The position numbers and the translations under genes are program-made. From contig NZ_CP009831.1 in NCBI RefSeq assembly GCF_000959525.1, positions 558,001-622,000 of the forward strand: a DNA stretch of 64,000 bases, given 5' to 3'. This DNA is from Burkholderia multivorans ATCC BAA-247. GTDB lineage: Bacteria > Pseudomonadota > Gammaproteobacteria > Burkholderiales > Burkholderiaceae. The stretch's first letter is position 1. Every line of letters starts with the position of its first letter. The notes below the pieces were generated by a model that worked only from the letters and a program-made list of their open reading frames with translations, was not told the origin of the DNA and searched no databases. Below are positions 9,359 through 17,486 of the stretch, piece after piece.

Positions 9359-9492
9359 GGCGGCTCCGGGAAGGGGTGCTGCGGTGCGATTCCGCGCATT
9401 GTATTCGGTTCGGCGCGACGCTGCCGAAGCCCGGCCTGAGCCGCGCCGGCGTGGCGATGGGCGAACCGTGCGACGCGCGGACGACGATCCTG

Positions 9493-10401
9493 TCAGCCGC
9501 CCAGCTCTGCCGCGAGAAAATCGACGAACGCGCGGATCCGCGTCGACATCTGATGGCGCTGGGCATACACCGCATAGACGTCCGCGCTCGGCGTTTCGTA
9601 GTCCTGCAGCACGACGACGAGACGCCCGTCGGCCAGATAGTCGCGGATGTCCCACTCGGCACGCATCAGGATGCCGTGCCCGTCGAGTGCCCACTTCACT
9701 GCGATCTCGCCGTCGTTCGTCGTCAGATTGCCGTTGATTCGCACGGCTTCGGTATGACGGGCCGCGCCGCGGCCCGTCGTCAGCCGCCAGATTCCGTAGC
9801 CTTCGTCGCCTTGCCGGATGCCGATGCAGTTGTGCCGTGTCAGTTCATGCGGCGTGCCCGGTGTGCCGTGCCGTGCCAGATACGCGGGCGCCGCGCACAG
9901 CAGCCGGCGGTTCGGCGCAAGCCGCCGCGCGACGACACGCGTGTCGGGCGGCTCGCCGAAGCGGATGCAGACGTCGAATGCGTCGTCGGTGAGTGGCGGC
10001 GGCATCACCGACAGTTGCAGTTGTACCGACACCTCCGGATAGCGCGCGACGAACCGCGAGATCGCCGGACCCACATGGCTGCGCCCGAAGCCGAGCGTCG
10101 CGTTCACGCGCAGCAGCCCCTTCGGCCGCTGCTTCGCGCTGCCGAGCAGTTCGCCGAGCTCGTCCATCTGATCGAGGATGCGGCGCGCGTAGTCGAGATA
10201 CACGTCGCCTTCGGGCGTCAGCATCATGCGACGCGTCGTCCGGTTGACGAGCGTGACGCCCGCGCGCCGCTCCATCTGCGTGAGCCGCTTGCTGACGGCC
10301 GCCGCCGTCAGTCCGAGTTCGCGCGCGGCCGCACTGAGGCTGCCCGACGCGGCCAGCGTCGAGAAGAAGGCGAGATCGGCCGGCTGCACGGTGTCCGTCA
10401 T
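9493..10401 (-). CDS. LysR-family regulator, likely of the divergent tartrate/D-malate genes
   Basis: A 302-residue LTTR. The N-terminal winged helix spans about residues 8-67 (ASGSLSAAARELGLTAAAVSKRL), followed by a LysR substrate-binding domain. It belongs to the CrgA/DmlR-like branch (FGEPPDTRVVARRLAP is typical). It is divergent from the dehydrogenase starting at 10510 with a 108-base gap. This is the standard arrangement for an LTTR activating its neighbour and repressing itself. Confidence 0.9.
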   Translation of the reverse strand: MTDTVQPADLAFFSTLAASGSLSAAARELGLTAAAVSKRLTQMERRAGVTLVNRTTRRMMLTPEGDVYLDYARRILDQMDELGELLGSAKQRPKGLLRVNATLGFGRSHVGPAISRFVARYPEVSVQLQLSVMPPPLTDDAFDVCIRFGEPPDTRVVARRLAPNRRLLCAAPAYLARHGTPGTPHELTRHNCIGIRQGDEGYGIWRLTTGRGAARHTEAVRINGNLTTNDGEIAVKWALDGHGILMRAEWDIRDYLADGRLVVVLQDYETPSADVYAVYAQRHQMSTRIRAFVDFLAAELGG

Positions 10402-10509
10402 GACGCGATTCGTGAACTGAAGTTAAAGATGCTTTGAGTCTAGCACCGGTTCCTGCACTGCCGGTTCGGTAAAGTGGCCGCACGCTCACGATCAAATCGA
10501 GGTATTCGC

Positions 10510-11592
10510 ATGAAGACGTACCGTATCGCGACCATTCCCGGCGACGGCATCGGGAAGGAAGTCGTGCCGGCCGGCAAGCAGGTGCTCGAGGCGCTGGCCC
10601 GCGGCGGCGACCGCTTTGCGTTCGAGTTCGAGGATTTCGACTGGGGCGCGGACTACTACCGCCGGCACGGCGCGATGATGCCGGCCGACGGCCTCGACGC
10701 GCTGCGCGGCAAGGACGCGATCCTGTTCGGCTCGGCCGGCGACCCGGATGTGCCGGACCACGTGACGCTGTGGGGGCTGCGGCTGAAGATTTGCCAGGGC
10801 TTCGATCAGTACGCGAACGTGCGGCCGACGCGCATCCTGCCCGGCATCGATGCACCGCTGAAACGCTGCGGCCCGGACGACCTGAACTGGGTGATCGTGC
10901 GGGAGAACTCGGAAGGCGAGTACGCGGGTGTCGGCGGCCGCGTGCATCAGGGCCATCCGATCGAGGCCGCGACCGACGTGTCGATCCTCACGCGTGTCGG
11001 CGTCGAGCGAATCATGCGCTTTGCGTTCCGGCTTGCGCAATCGCGTCCGCGCAAGCTGCTGACGGTCATCACGAAGAGCAACGCGCAGCGTCACGCGATG
11101 GTGATGTGGGACGAGATCGCGAAGCAGGTCGCGCAGGAGTTTCCGGACGTCACATGGGACAAGGAACTCGTCGATGCGGCGACGGCGCGGATGGTCAATC
11201 GTCCTGCCTCGCTCGACACGATCGTCGCGACGAACCTGCATGCGGACATCCTCAGCGATCTCGCGGCCGCGCTCGCCGGCAGCCTCGGCATCGCGCCGAC
11301 CGGCAACATCGATCCCGAGCGCCGCTATCCGTCGATGTTCGAGCCGATCCACGGCTCCGCGTTCGACATCATGGGCAAGGGGCTCGCGAATCCGGTCGGC
11401 ACGTTCTGGTCGGTCGTGATGCTGCTCGAGCATCTCGGCGAGACCGAAGCGGCCGCGCGCGTGATGCGCGCGATCGAAGCCGTGACGGCCGATCCGTCGC
11501 TGCATACGCGCGACCTCGGCGGCCATGCGACGACCGCGCAGGTGACGGCGGCTGTCTGCGAGCACGTCGCGCACGCGGCCGTGACGGCCTGA
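10510..11592 (+). CDS. tartrate dehydrogenase/decarboxylase (D-malate dehydrogenase type)
   Basis: A 360-residue isocitrate/isopropylmalate dehydrogenase superfamily enzyme. It uses NAD and a divalent metal to oxidise and decarboxylate tartrate or D-malate. Seen: the N-terminal PGDGIGKEVVPAG, the VRENSEGEYAG substrate loop, the catalytic TKSNAQRH region, and the metal-binding NLHADILSDLAAAL. The features fit TtuC/DmlA better than LeuB. The next gene is a TtuB-like permease, supporting a tartrate role. It is divergent from a LysR gene. Confidence 0.88.
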   Translation: MKTYRIATIPGDGIGKEVVPAGKQVLEALARGGDRFAFEFEDFDWGADYYRRHGAMMPADGLDALRGKDAILFGSAGDPDVPDHVTLWGLRLKICQGFDQYANVRPTRILPGIDAPLKRCGPDDLNWVIVRENSEGEYAGVGGRVHQGHPIEAATDVSILTRVGVERIMRFAFRLAQSRPRKLLTVITKSNAQRHAMVMWDEIAKQVAQEFPDVTWDKELVDAATARMVNRPASLDTIVATNLHADILSDLAAALAGSLGIAPTGNIDPERRYPSMFEPIHGSAFDIMGKGLANPVGTFWSVVMLLEHLGETEAAARVMRAIEAVTADPSLHTRDLGGHATTAQVTAAVCEHVAHAAVTA

Positions 11593-11745
11593 CGGCGGGC
11601 GCCCTCCGCGGGCGCGCCGTTTCGTGCCAATCGACTCGATCTGCCCGCGACTCGCGCAAGCGACGCGAGCGGGGCGCCGATCCGCACCGCGGATCGGCCG
11701 GCATTCCTATCACAGAGCACGGCTCGACCTCGAAGGAGGAGACAC

Positions 11746-13056
11746 ATGCAAGCGGATCCGGAAACCCGCGTCGCGCGGAAACTGATGTGGCGCATCATTC
11801 CGTTCGTGATGCTGCTGTATTTCGTCAGCTTTCTCGATCGCGTCAACGTCGGCTTCGCCGCGATGACGATGAACAAGGCGATCGGCCTGTCGCCTACTGC
11901 GTTCGGACTCGGCGGCGGCTTGTTCTTCATCGGCTACTTCCTGTTCGAGGTGCCGTCGAACCTGATTCTTCACCGGGTCGGCGCGCGGATCTGGATCGCG
12001 CGCGTGATGATCACGTGGGGCATCGTGTCGGCCGTGTCCGCGTTCGCGGTCGGACCGACGAGCTTCTACGTGCTGCGCTTCCTGCTCGGCGTGGCGGAGG
12101 CCGGGTTTTTCCCCGGCATCATCCTGTACCTGAGCCTGTGGTTTCCGGCGCGGCAGCGCGCGGTGGCCGCCGCGTGGTTCATGGCGGCCGCGCCGATCTC
12201 GACTGCGATCGGCTCGCCGCTATCCGGCGCCATCATGCAGATGCCGCCGATGTTCGGCCTCGCGGACTGGCAGATGCTGTACATCGTCGAAGCGTTGCCG
12301 GCGATCGTGCTCGGCTTCGTCGTGCTGAAGTGCCTGACCGATGCGCCGTCGAAGGCCGCGTGGCTGCAACCGGACGAGCGCGACTGGCTGATCGCGAAGC
12401 TGAAGTCCGAAGCCGACGCGCGGCACGGGCGCAGCGGCCATGCGGCCGGCGCGTGGCAGGCGCTGCGCGACCCGCGCGTGCTCGCGCTCGCACTGATCTA
12501 CTTCGGCACGTCGGCGGGGCTCTATACGCTCGGCTTGTGGGCGCCGCTGATGGTGAAGCAGTTCGGCTTCAGCGCGCTGCAGACAGGCCTGCTGACCGGC
12601 ATTCCGAGCGTCGCGGCGGTCGTCGCGATGATCGTGTGGGCGCGTCATTCGGACCGCACCGGCGAGCGCACGTGGCACGTCGTGATTCCTTGCGTACTCG
12701 CGTGCATCGGTTTCGTGTTCGCCGGCGGGGCGAGCACGGCGCTGCTGACGGTGCTCGCGCTGATTGTGGTCAACGTCGGGATCAGCGCTGCGAAGGCGCC
12801 GCTGTGGGCGATGCCGAGCGCGTTTCTGTCGGGTGCCGGTGCGGCCGCGGGGATCGCGATGATCAACTCGATCGGCAATCTCGGCGGCTTCGTCGGCCCG
12901 TTCGCGATCGGCTGGCTGAAGCAGGCGACGGGCGGCTATGCGGCGGGGCTCTACGTGGTGGCGGCGACGCTCGCGGTGTCGGCGATCGTCACGCTGATGC
13001 TGAGCCGCAAGGGGGGACGTGAGCGGGTCGCGTCACGCGTGCAGCACCATCACTGA
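11746..13056 (+). CDS. MFS transporter, anion:cation symporter family (tartrate permease TtuB-like)
   Basis: A 436-residue MFS protein with 12 predicted membrane segments. It carries the ACS-family signature near the N-terminus (SFLDRVNVGFAAMTMNKAIG) and LFEVPSNLILHRVGARIWIA. AGGAGG at 11734-11739 gives the start. It follows the tartrate dehydrogenase by 153 bases in the same direction and probably brings in that enzyme's substrate. Phthalate or glucarate cannot be excluded from sequence. Confidence 0.88.
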   Translation: MQADPETRVARKLMWRIIPFVMLLYFVSFLDRVNVGFAAMTMNKAIGLSPTAFGLGGGLFFIGYFLFEVPSNLILHRVGARIWIARVMITWGIVSAVSAFAVGPTSFYVLRFLLGVAEAGFFPGIILYLSLWFPARQRAVAAAWFMAAAPISTAIGSPLSGAIMQMPPMFGLADWQMLYIVEALPAIVLGFVVLKCLTDAPSKAAWLQPDERDWLIAKLKSEADARHGRSGHAAGAWQALRDPRVLALALIYFGTSAGLYTLGLWAPLMVKQFGFSALQTGLLTGIPSVAAVVAMIVWARHSDRTGERTWHVVIPCVLACIGFVFAGGASTALLTVLALIVVNVGISAAKAPLWAMPSAFLSGAGAAAGIAMINSIGNLGGFVGPFAIGWLKQATGGYAAGLYVVAATLAVSAIVTLMLSRKGGRERVASRVQHHH

Positions 13057-13295
13057 ATGCGGCGGGCGATGTCGGCTGCGCATGCGGCGACCGATGCGGT
13101 CGACGTGTCGACGAAGCAGTCGCTGAACGCGCGCGACGCATAGCCTTTGCGATACATCTCGGCGACGCGCTGCCGTTCCCATTCCGTCAGCGTGCGCGCG
13201 CCGCGGTGGGACGCCGCGATCGCCTGCGGCGGCGCGAGTGTTGCGTTCCTATGCCAGTGCCAGTGCGCATGCCGCAGGAATAGTGATTGAGTCAT
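13050..13295 (-). CDS. hypothetical protein, doubtful
   Basis: An 81-codon frame convergent with and overlapping the 3' end of the MFS gene by seven bases. The C-terminal half (from TLTEWERQRVAEMYRKG) reads like a small helical protein. The N-terminus is histidine-rich and looks unnatural, so any real start would be later. I do not recognise a family. It could be a relic at the border of the accessory island. Confidence 0.3.
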   Translation of the reverse strand: MTQSLFLRHAHWHWHRNATLAPPQAIAASHRGARTLTEWERQRVAEMYRKGYASRAFSDCFVDTSTASVAACAADIARRIQ

Positions 13296-13316
13296 GGGAA
13301 AGTAGCGTGGTGGCCG

Positions 13317-13610
13317 AAGGGCTGATGACTACAATTGATGCGGTGATTGGCGTTGCAGGGACGATCAGCATTGCGTCTGCAGCTTCGCAAGAGTCAGGGT
13401 TTTATCGTGAGCCGCGTTCGTGTCGGGGCGACGACCGACAACAGATCCGAAGCGAAAACGCCAGCCGGTTTGCCAAGAAGCGACTCTGCGTCGGTATATG
13501 GATGAAAGAGCGGTTATGTTGTGGTGAACGACCGTACCGGCGAAGTCGTGCAGGTAAGTGGTAAGAACGATCCCGGTTGGATTCCCGACAGTCGAATCAA
13601 GTGGAAATGA
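13317..13610 (+). pseudogene. decayed CdiA C-terminus with colicin E5-like ribonuclease tail
   Basis: In one frame (codons ending at the TGA at 13608) the text reads SDSASVYG, a stop at 13503-13505, then KSGYVVVNDRTGEVVQVS and ending PGWIPDSRIKWK. This matches the C-terminal half of the colicin E5 RNase domain, which cuts anticodons of Tyr/His/Asn/Asp tRNAs, as used by some Burkholderia CdiA toxins. Upstream of about 13400 another frame carries a hydrophobic pre-toxin-like stretch (IDAVIGVAGTISIAS). So at least one frameshift and one in-frame stop are present. The segment that should carry the catalytic Lys/Arg appears lost. An apparently intact immunity gene follows after six bases. Confidence 0.7.
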
Positions 13611-13616
13611 GGCACG

Positions 13617-13946
13617 ATGAAATTCGATCTTCAACGGCGTTACGAATCAGCGGACGATTTCTTCGCGCTGGAAGGAAGTGTTGTGATGAAATTGTCAGCC
13701 GGCGCGGCAATTGAGATTTGCGAACGTGCAGCCGAGCAAGGTTTGGTTGTGTCTCGCGTGGAAGGCGGGATTTGGCATTTTCCTGGGTTCGAAGCCAGAC
13801 TTGATTGCATTTGGGATGGAGCTGATCCGCCCGTTGATTCCACTGCAGCAAACCAGAACAATCTTGCTGCGGCGGACTTCATTCGCGCAGAGAGCAATGT
13901 GCACGATGTGTTCGTGGTTACCGCACCGCATATGGCGGGCTGGTGA
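13617..13946 (+). CDS. CdiI-like immunity protein against a colicin E5-type toxin
   Basis: A 109-residue acidic soluble protein beginning six bases after the toxin remnant, behind GAGGCACG. The position, size and order (toxin tail then small gene) are those of cdiI. The assignment rests on the colicin E5-like partner rather than on a recognised domain. The reading frame is intact although the toxin is broken, so it may be kept to protect against siblings that deliver the matching toxin. Base composition is clearly lower in GC than the flanking chromosome. Confidence 0.65.
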   Translation: MKFDLQRRYESADDFFALEGSVVMKLSAGAAIEICERAAEQGLVVSRVEGGIWHFPGFEARLDCIWDGADPPVDSTAANQNNLAAADFIRAESNVHDVFVVTAPHMAGW

Positions 13947-14093
13947 CTTTAAACAAACTTCCATATAGCACCGGTCGCCGCGCCCCAGGGTTCAAATCGT
14001 ACGCCCATGCTCACCACAGGCATGGAGAAGTGAAATGTCAGTTAACGACACGAATGTTGTCGACGACATCGGAATCGTCCTCGACAGAAATTT

Positions 14094-15429
14094 GTGGTCT
14101 TGTCGGCAGCGATTGCCGGATTCACTTCGAGTGCCGCCAGCCAGTTTGTCGGTACGGGCAAGATTGCGCTCAGCAGTGCTTTTGAAGCGGCGGCCGTTGC
14201 TGCGTTCACGGCCGGTTTGACGAACGGCATTACCTACAACGCACAGTCCGGGCTTGGCTTTACGACACAGCCGATTGCGCTGGGAACCGGGGACGCAAAG
14301 CCTTGCCAGTTTGGCGGGGGTGAAGCCCGGGATCGGTAACACGGCAAGTCAGGCGATGGCGCCGACGACGACGCTCGAAGTTCGCGGTCTGGCCATGCTG
14401 GCCGACGCTGGAATTTCTGCGGGCTTGCACACGGCGATCGAAGGCGGCAGCTTTGGCTCTGCCCTCAAGAGTGGGCTAGTCAGCGACTTGGCCGCAGCTG
14501 GGGCGTTCGCCATTGGCGATCAGGCGAATCCTCTGACGCTGACGAACATCGTCGGACACATGACGCTGGGCTGTGTCGCGAGCGCAGTCAGCGGCTCTGG
14601 ATGCGGTGGTGGGGCGATTGGCGGAGCCGTGTCGGCGATGACAGCGAACGGCATCGCGACGGCTGTCACGGGCGGGCAGGGCATCACCGATCAGGGACAG
14701 CTTGCGGCGATCGTGACGGCGACGTCACTGCTCGGTGGCGCAGCGGCTGGTTTGCTGGGCCAGAACGTGCAGGGCGCGATGACGGCGGCTCAGAATGAGA
14801 CGCTGAACAACACGTGTGCGCCGGGCCATAACTGCGGCACGTTGACGAGCGCGATTAAAGATACGGGTCGCGCGGCATGGAATACGGCGGTTGGGACCGT
14901 TGAGGCCATTCCGAACTTCGTGAATGGAGCGCTGCCGGGCTATCCGGATTACGTGCCGTTCCTCAACGGTGCGATGCTGCCATATGACGATCCGGATTTC
15001 GGGAGTCTGGTATCGCTGGTAGGAGCAGCCGGGGCGGCTTCACTTATTGGTAGCGGCAGGTTTGCTGCCGGTAGTGACGTTGCTTCCCTTGCCACAGCAG
15101 ACTCACGAAAATTCTCTGACTACATATTTGCCACGGGCGCTGATCACGGTAAGAACGCCGTCTTTGAATCATTGGGATACTCCGGCGCTGACTCTGCTTC
15201 ACTGACGCAGATGTGGGAACAGCAAGCCGCGCAGAAATACGCCCAGGGTCAATATACGCTTGGTAAACTGGATCAATACGGCCAGCGCATTAACATCGAA
15301 ATTGCGTTGCCTGGGAAGGGGGCGGCAGCTGGTCAAACGAGCTATCTGCGTTCAGGCTGGATGATTCAAGGTGATGGTTCCATCAAGTTGAATACGCCAT
15401 TCTCTGGATTTACACGGAGCCCAAAATGA
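14094..15429 (+). pseudogene. CdiA/filamentous-haemagglutinin C-terminal fragment with DUF6883-like toxin domain
   Basis: A promoterless, 5'-truncated fragment of a large CdiA-type exoprotein. The first part (LSAAIAGFTSSAASQFVGTG) is read in one frame. Near 14290 an extra G in CCGGGGA shifts it to the frame of the 14254-15429 ORF, which continues through GNTASQAMA and the alanine/glycine-rich pre-toxin region. NETLNN (14794-14811) sits where Burkholderia CdiA has its (E/Q)LYN border motif. The last 110 residues (KFSDYIFATGADHGKNAVFE, LGKLDQYGQRINIEI) resemble the DUF6883 toxin domain. The ATG of the next gene overlaps the stop. The toxin domain itself is intact, but secretion signals are missing. 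Confidence 0.7.
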
Positions 15430-15629
15430 CGATTCATATTTATGACAGAGTGCGGTTCGTTGGACCGAGAGGTCTAGTTTCCTCGCTGAGACCGGGGGAT
15501 ATCGGCTACGTCATTGAGGACTACGGCGATGGTAACTACGAGGTCGAATTCTCAAATGCAGATGGTACGACTCGAGTGCAAGAAGTGATTGCAGTCGAAC
15601 ATTTACAGAATGCACCGCTGACGCCCTGA
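15426..15629 (+). CDS. DUF4926-like immunity protein
   Basis: A 67-residue protein whose ATG overlaps the toxin stop codon by four bases (ATGA). The sequence (YDRVRFVGPRGLVSSLRPGD, GYVIEDYGDGNYEVEF) is that of the small SH3-like DUF4926 family. Members of this family lie directly behind DUF6883-type toxins in polymorphic toxin systems. Likely binds and neutralises the toxin domain encoded by the last 330 bases of the preceding frame. A terminator hairpin follows at 15684. Confidence 0.75.
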   Translation: MTIHIYDRVRFVGPRGLVSSLRPGDIGYVIEDYGDGNYEVEFSNADGTTRVQEVIAVEHLQNAPLTP

Positions 15630-15683
15630 GTTACGGAAGAGTGGGCGAACGCCGGTTATTGCCCGGACAGCAGCAATGAGACG

Positions 15684-15710
15684 AACCCGGCCTTGGCCGG
15701 GTTTGTCGTT
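15684..15710 (+). terminator. rho-independent terminator after the toxin-immunity module
   Basis: Perfect 9-bp stem AACCCGGCC/GGCCGGGTT (15684-15692 and 15695-15703) followed by TGTCGTTTG. It closes the immunity gene transcript and lies just left of the IS element. Confidence 0.7.
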
Positions 15711-15764
15711 TGTGGCGTCGACGAGTGCGACGGCGCTATCGTCCGATTTATGTCGATCGCGGGT

Positions 15765-15772
15765 CGTCCGCG
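15765..15772. repeat. left copy of the 8-bp target-site duplication of the IS
   Basis: CGTCCGCG abuts the left inverted repeat. The second copy is at 17128-17135. Confidence 0.65.
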
Positions 15773-17127
15773 GAGCCTATCCGAACTTTTGTGTGTGAGG
15801 CATAAACTGATGGCCAAGGAGCCACGTTATGCCACGCAAACGCAAGGAAGAAGTGCCGGTAGAACCGGGCAAGGGCTTGAACCTGGACCCGGAACTCATC
15901 AAGCAACTGGTGCCCGGAACGCTGGATCGGGCTTCGATCAACGAGCAATTCGCGGCCCTGAAGAAGGCGATATTCGAGCGCGCGCTGGGCGGCGAACTGA
16001 CCCACCACCTGGGCTACGAGAAGGGCGAAGCCAAGCCGGTAGGCCGCACGAACCATCGCAACGGCACCAGCCGCAAGCGCATCGCAACCGACAATGACCT
16101 GCTCGACGTCGAGATTCCGCGCGACCGCGAAGGCACGTTCGATCCGGTGCTGATCGCCAAGGGCGAGCGACGCTTCACAGGCTTCGACGACAAGATCATC
16201 GCGATGTATGCCCGCGGCATGAGCGTGCGGGAGATTCAGGGCTTCCTGCTGGAGATGTATGGCATCGAGGTGTCGCCGGACTTCATCAGCACGGTGACTG
16301 ATGCCGTGATCGACGAAGTGCGCGAATGGCAGCAGCGACCGCTCGAGCCGATGTACCCGGTCGTGTTCTTCGATGCCTTGCGAGTCAAGATCCGCGACGA
16401 AGGCGTGGTGCGCAACAAGGCGATCTACCTGGCGCTGGGCGTGCGCCGCGACGGCACGCGTGACGTGCTCGGCCTTTGGATCGAGCAGACCGAGGGCGCC
16501 AAGTTCTGGCTGCGGGTGGTGAACGACCTGAAGCTGCGCGGCGTGCAGGACATTCTGATCGCCGTGGTCGACGGCCTGAAGGGCTTCCCTGAAGCGATCA
16601 ACACGGTGTTCCCGGAAACGACGGTCCAGACCTGCATCGTGCATCTGATCCGGAACTCGCTGGACTTTGCCAGCTGGAAAGACAGGAAATCGGTCGCAGC
16701 GGCGCTCAAGGAGGTCTATCGGGCACCGTCGGCCGAAGCGGCCGCCGTGGCGCTGGACGCGTTCGATACGAGCCCGTGGGGTACGAAATACCCTCCGATT
16801 GCCGCGCTCTGGCGCCGGGCCTGGGATCAGGTGATTCCGTTCTACGCCTTCGCGCCTGACATCCGGAAAATTGTATATACGACCAACGCGATCGAGTCGC
16901 TGCATATGCAGCTTCGAAAGATCATCAAGGCGCGCGGCCACTTCCCGTCGGACGAGGCCGCGCTCAAACTGATCTGGCTGGCGCTGCGCAACGTCGTGGC
17001 CAAGTGGACCGGCTCTCGGCACGATTGGAAGAGCGCGATGACCCAGTTCGCGCTGCTTTACCCGGAACGATTCAACATTGGAATCTGAATCTCAACCCGC
17101 CTCACACACGGAATTCCGGATACCTCC
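15773..17127 (+). mobile_element. IS256-family insertion sequence, complete
   Basis: A 1355-bp element with one transposase gene. The ends are imperfect inverted repeats: both carry TATCCG followed after seven bases by GTGTGTGAGGC (left about 15773-15801, right complement about 17099-17127). The 8-mer CGTCCGCG occurs on both flanks (15765-15772 and 17128-17135), the size expected for an IS256-family target duplication. This implies a fairly recent insertion and a potentially active element. The exact ends are my reading and could be off by a few bases. Confidence 0.8.
15829..17088 (+). CDS. IS256-family transposase (mutator type)
   Basis: A full-length 419-residue transposase. The DDE residues are visible at Asp182 (VVFFDALRVKI), Asp248 (LIAVVDGLKGF) and Glu356 (TTNAIESLHMQLRK). 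The family's C-x2-H motif, CIVHLIR, is at 269-275. The protein is uninterrupted, and together with matching ends suggests it can still transpose. The long opposite-strand frame here is a shadow. Confidence 0.95.
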   Translation: MPRKRKEEVPVEPGKGLNLDPELIKQLVPGTLDRASINEQFAALKKAIFERALGGELTHHLGYEKGEAKPVGRTNHRNGTSRKRIATDNDLLDVEIPRDREGTFDPVLIAKGERRFTGFDDKIIAMYARGMSVREIQGFLLEMYGIEVSPDFISTVTDAVIDEVREWQQRPLEPMYPVVFFDALRVKIRDEGVVRNKAIYLALGVRRDGTRDVLGLWIEQTEGAKFWLRVVNDLKLRGVQDILIAVVDGLKGFPEAINTVFPETTVQTCIVHLIRNSLDFASWKDRKSVAAALKEVYRAPSAEAAAVALDAFDTSPWGTKYPPIAALWRRAWDQVIPFYAFAPDIRKIVYTTNAIESLHMQLRKIIKARGHFPSDEAALKLIWLALRNVVAKWTGSRHDWKSAMTQFALLYPERFNIGI

Positions 17128-17135
17128 CGTCCGCG
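17128..17135. repeat. right copy of the 8-bp target-site duplication of the IS
   Basis: CGTCCGCG directly after the right end of the IS; identical to 15765-15772. Confidence 0.65.
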
Positions 17136-17248
17136 AGCCGACCCCGAACCGCTAGAAAATCCCCCTCGCCACCTCGCGGTGCACGTCCTTGTCGACGTGC
17201 ATTTGCCGAATTCCGTCGATCGCGCGCTGGAGCCACGCATCGGCAATT

Positions 17249-17486
17249 GCACGATGTTCGTCGTGCGCTACATCCAGGCGATGCTGGGCCACGCGGACAT
17301 CAAGACGACGCAGGTGTACACGCGGGTGAGCATCCATGCGCTGAAGGACATCCACACGGCGACGCATCCGGCGCGGCTCGCGCGCACGGTGCGGAACCCG
17401 ACCGACCCGACGGGCCGCCGGCGACGGCGGCCGATCTACTGGCCGAGCTTGACGACGAGGCCGACGCCGAATCCCGCGGCCTGTAA
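17249..17486 (+). pseudogene. C-terminal remnant of a tyrosine recombinase/integrase
   Basis: The frame around 17254-17410 reads FVVRYIQAMLGHADIKTTQV then YTRVSIHALKDIH. This is the active-site tail of XerC/integron-type tyrosine recombinases, including the nucleophilic Tyr in QVYTRVS. Near 17415 the frame must shift to give the natural ending ATAADLLAELDDEADAESRG with stop at 17486. The N-terminal two-thirds are absent. A relic of an integrative element or plasmid-type integrase beside the toxin island. Confidence 0.7.

Noticed and set aside
13238-13564. A 108-codon plus-strand frame as an independent gene
   Set aside because: Its middle is a hydrophobic CdiA-like stretch and its end is the wrong frame of the colicin E5-like tail; better explained as a frameshifted toxin remnant.
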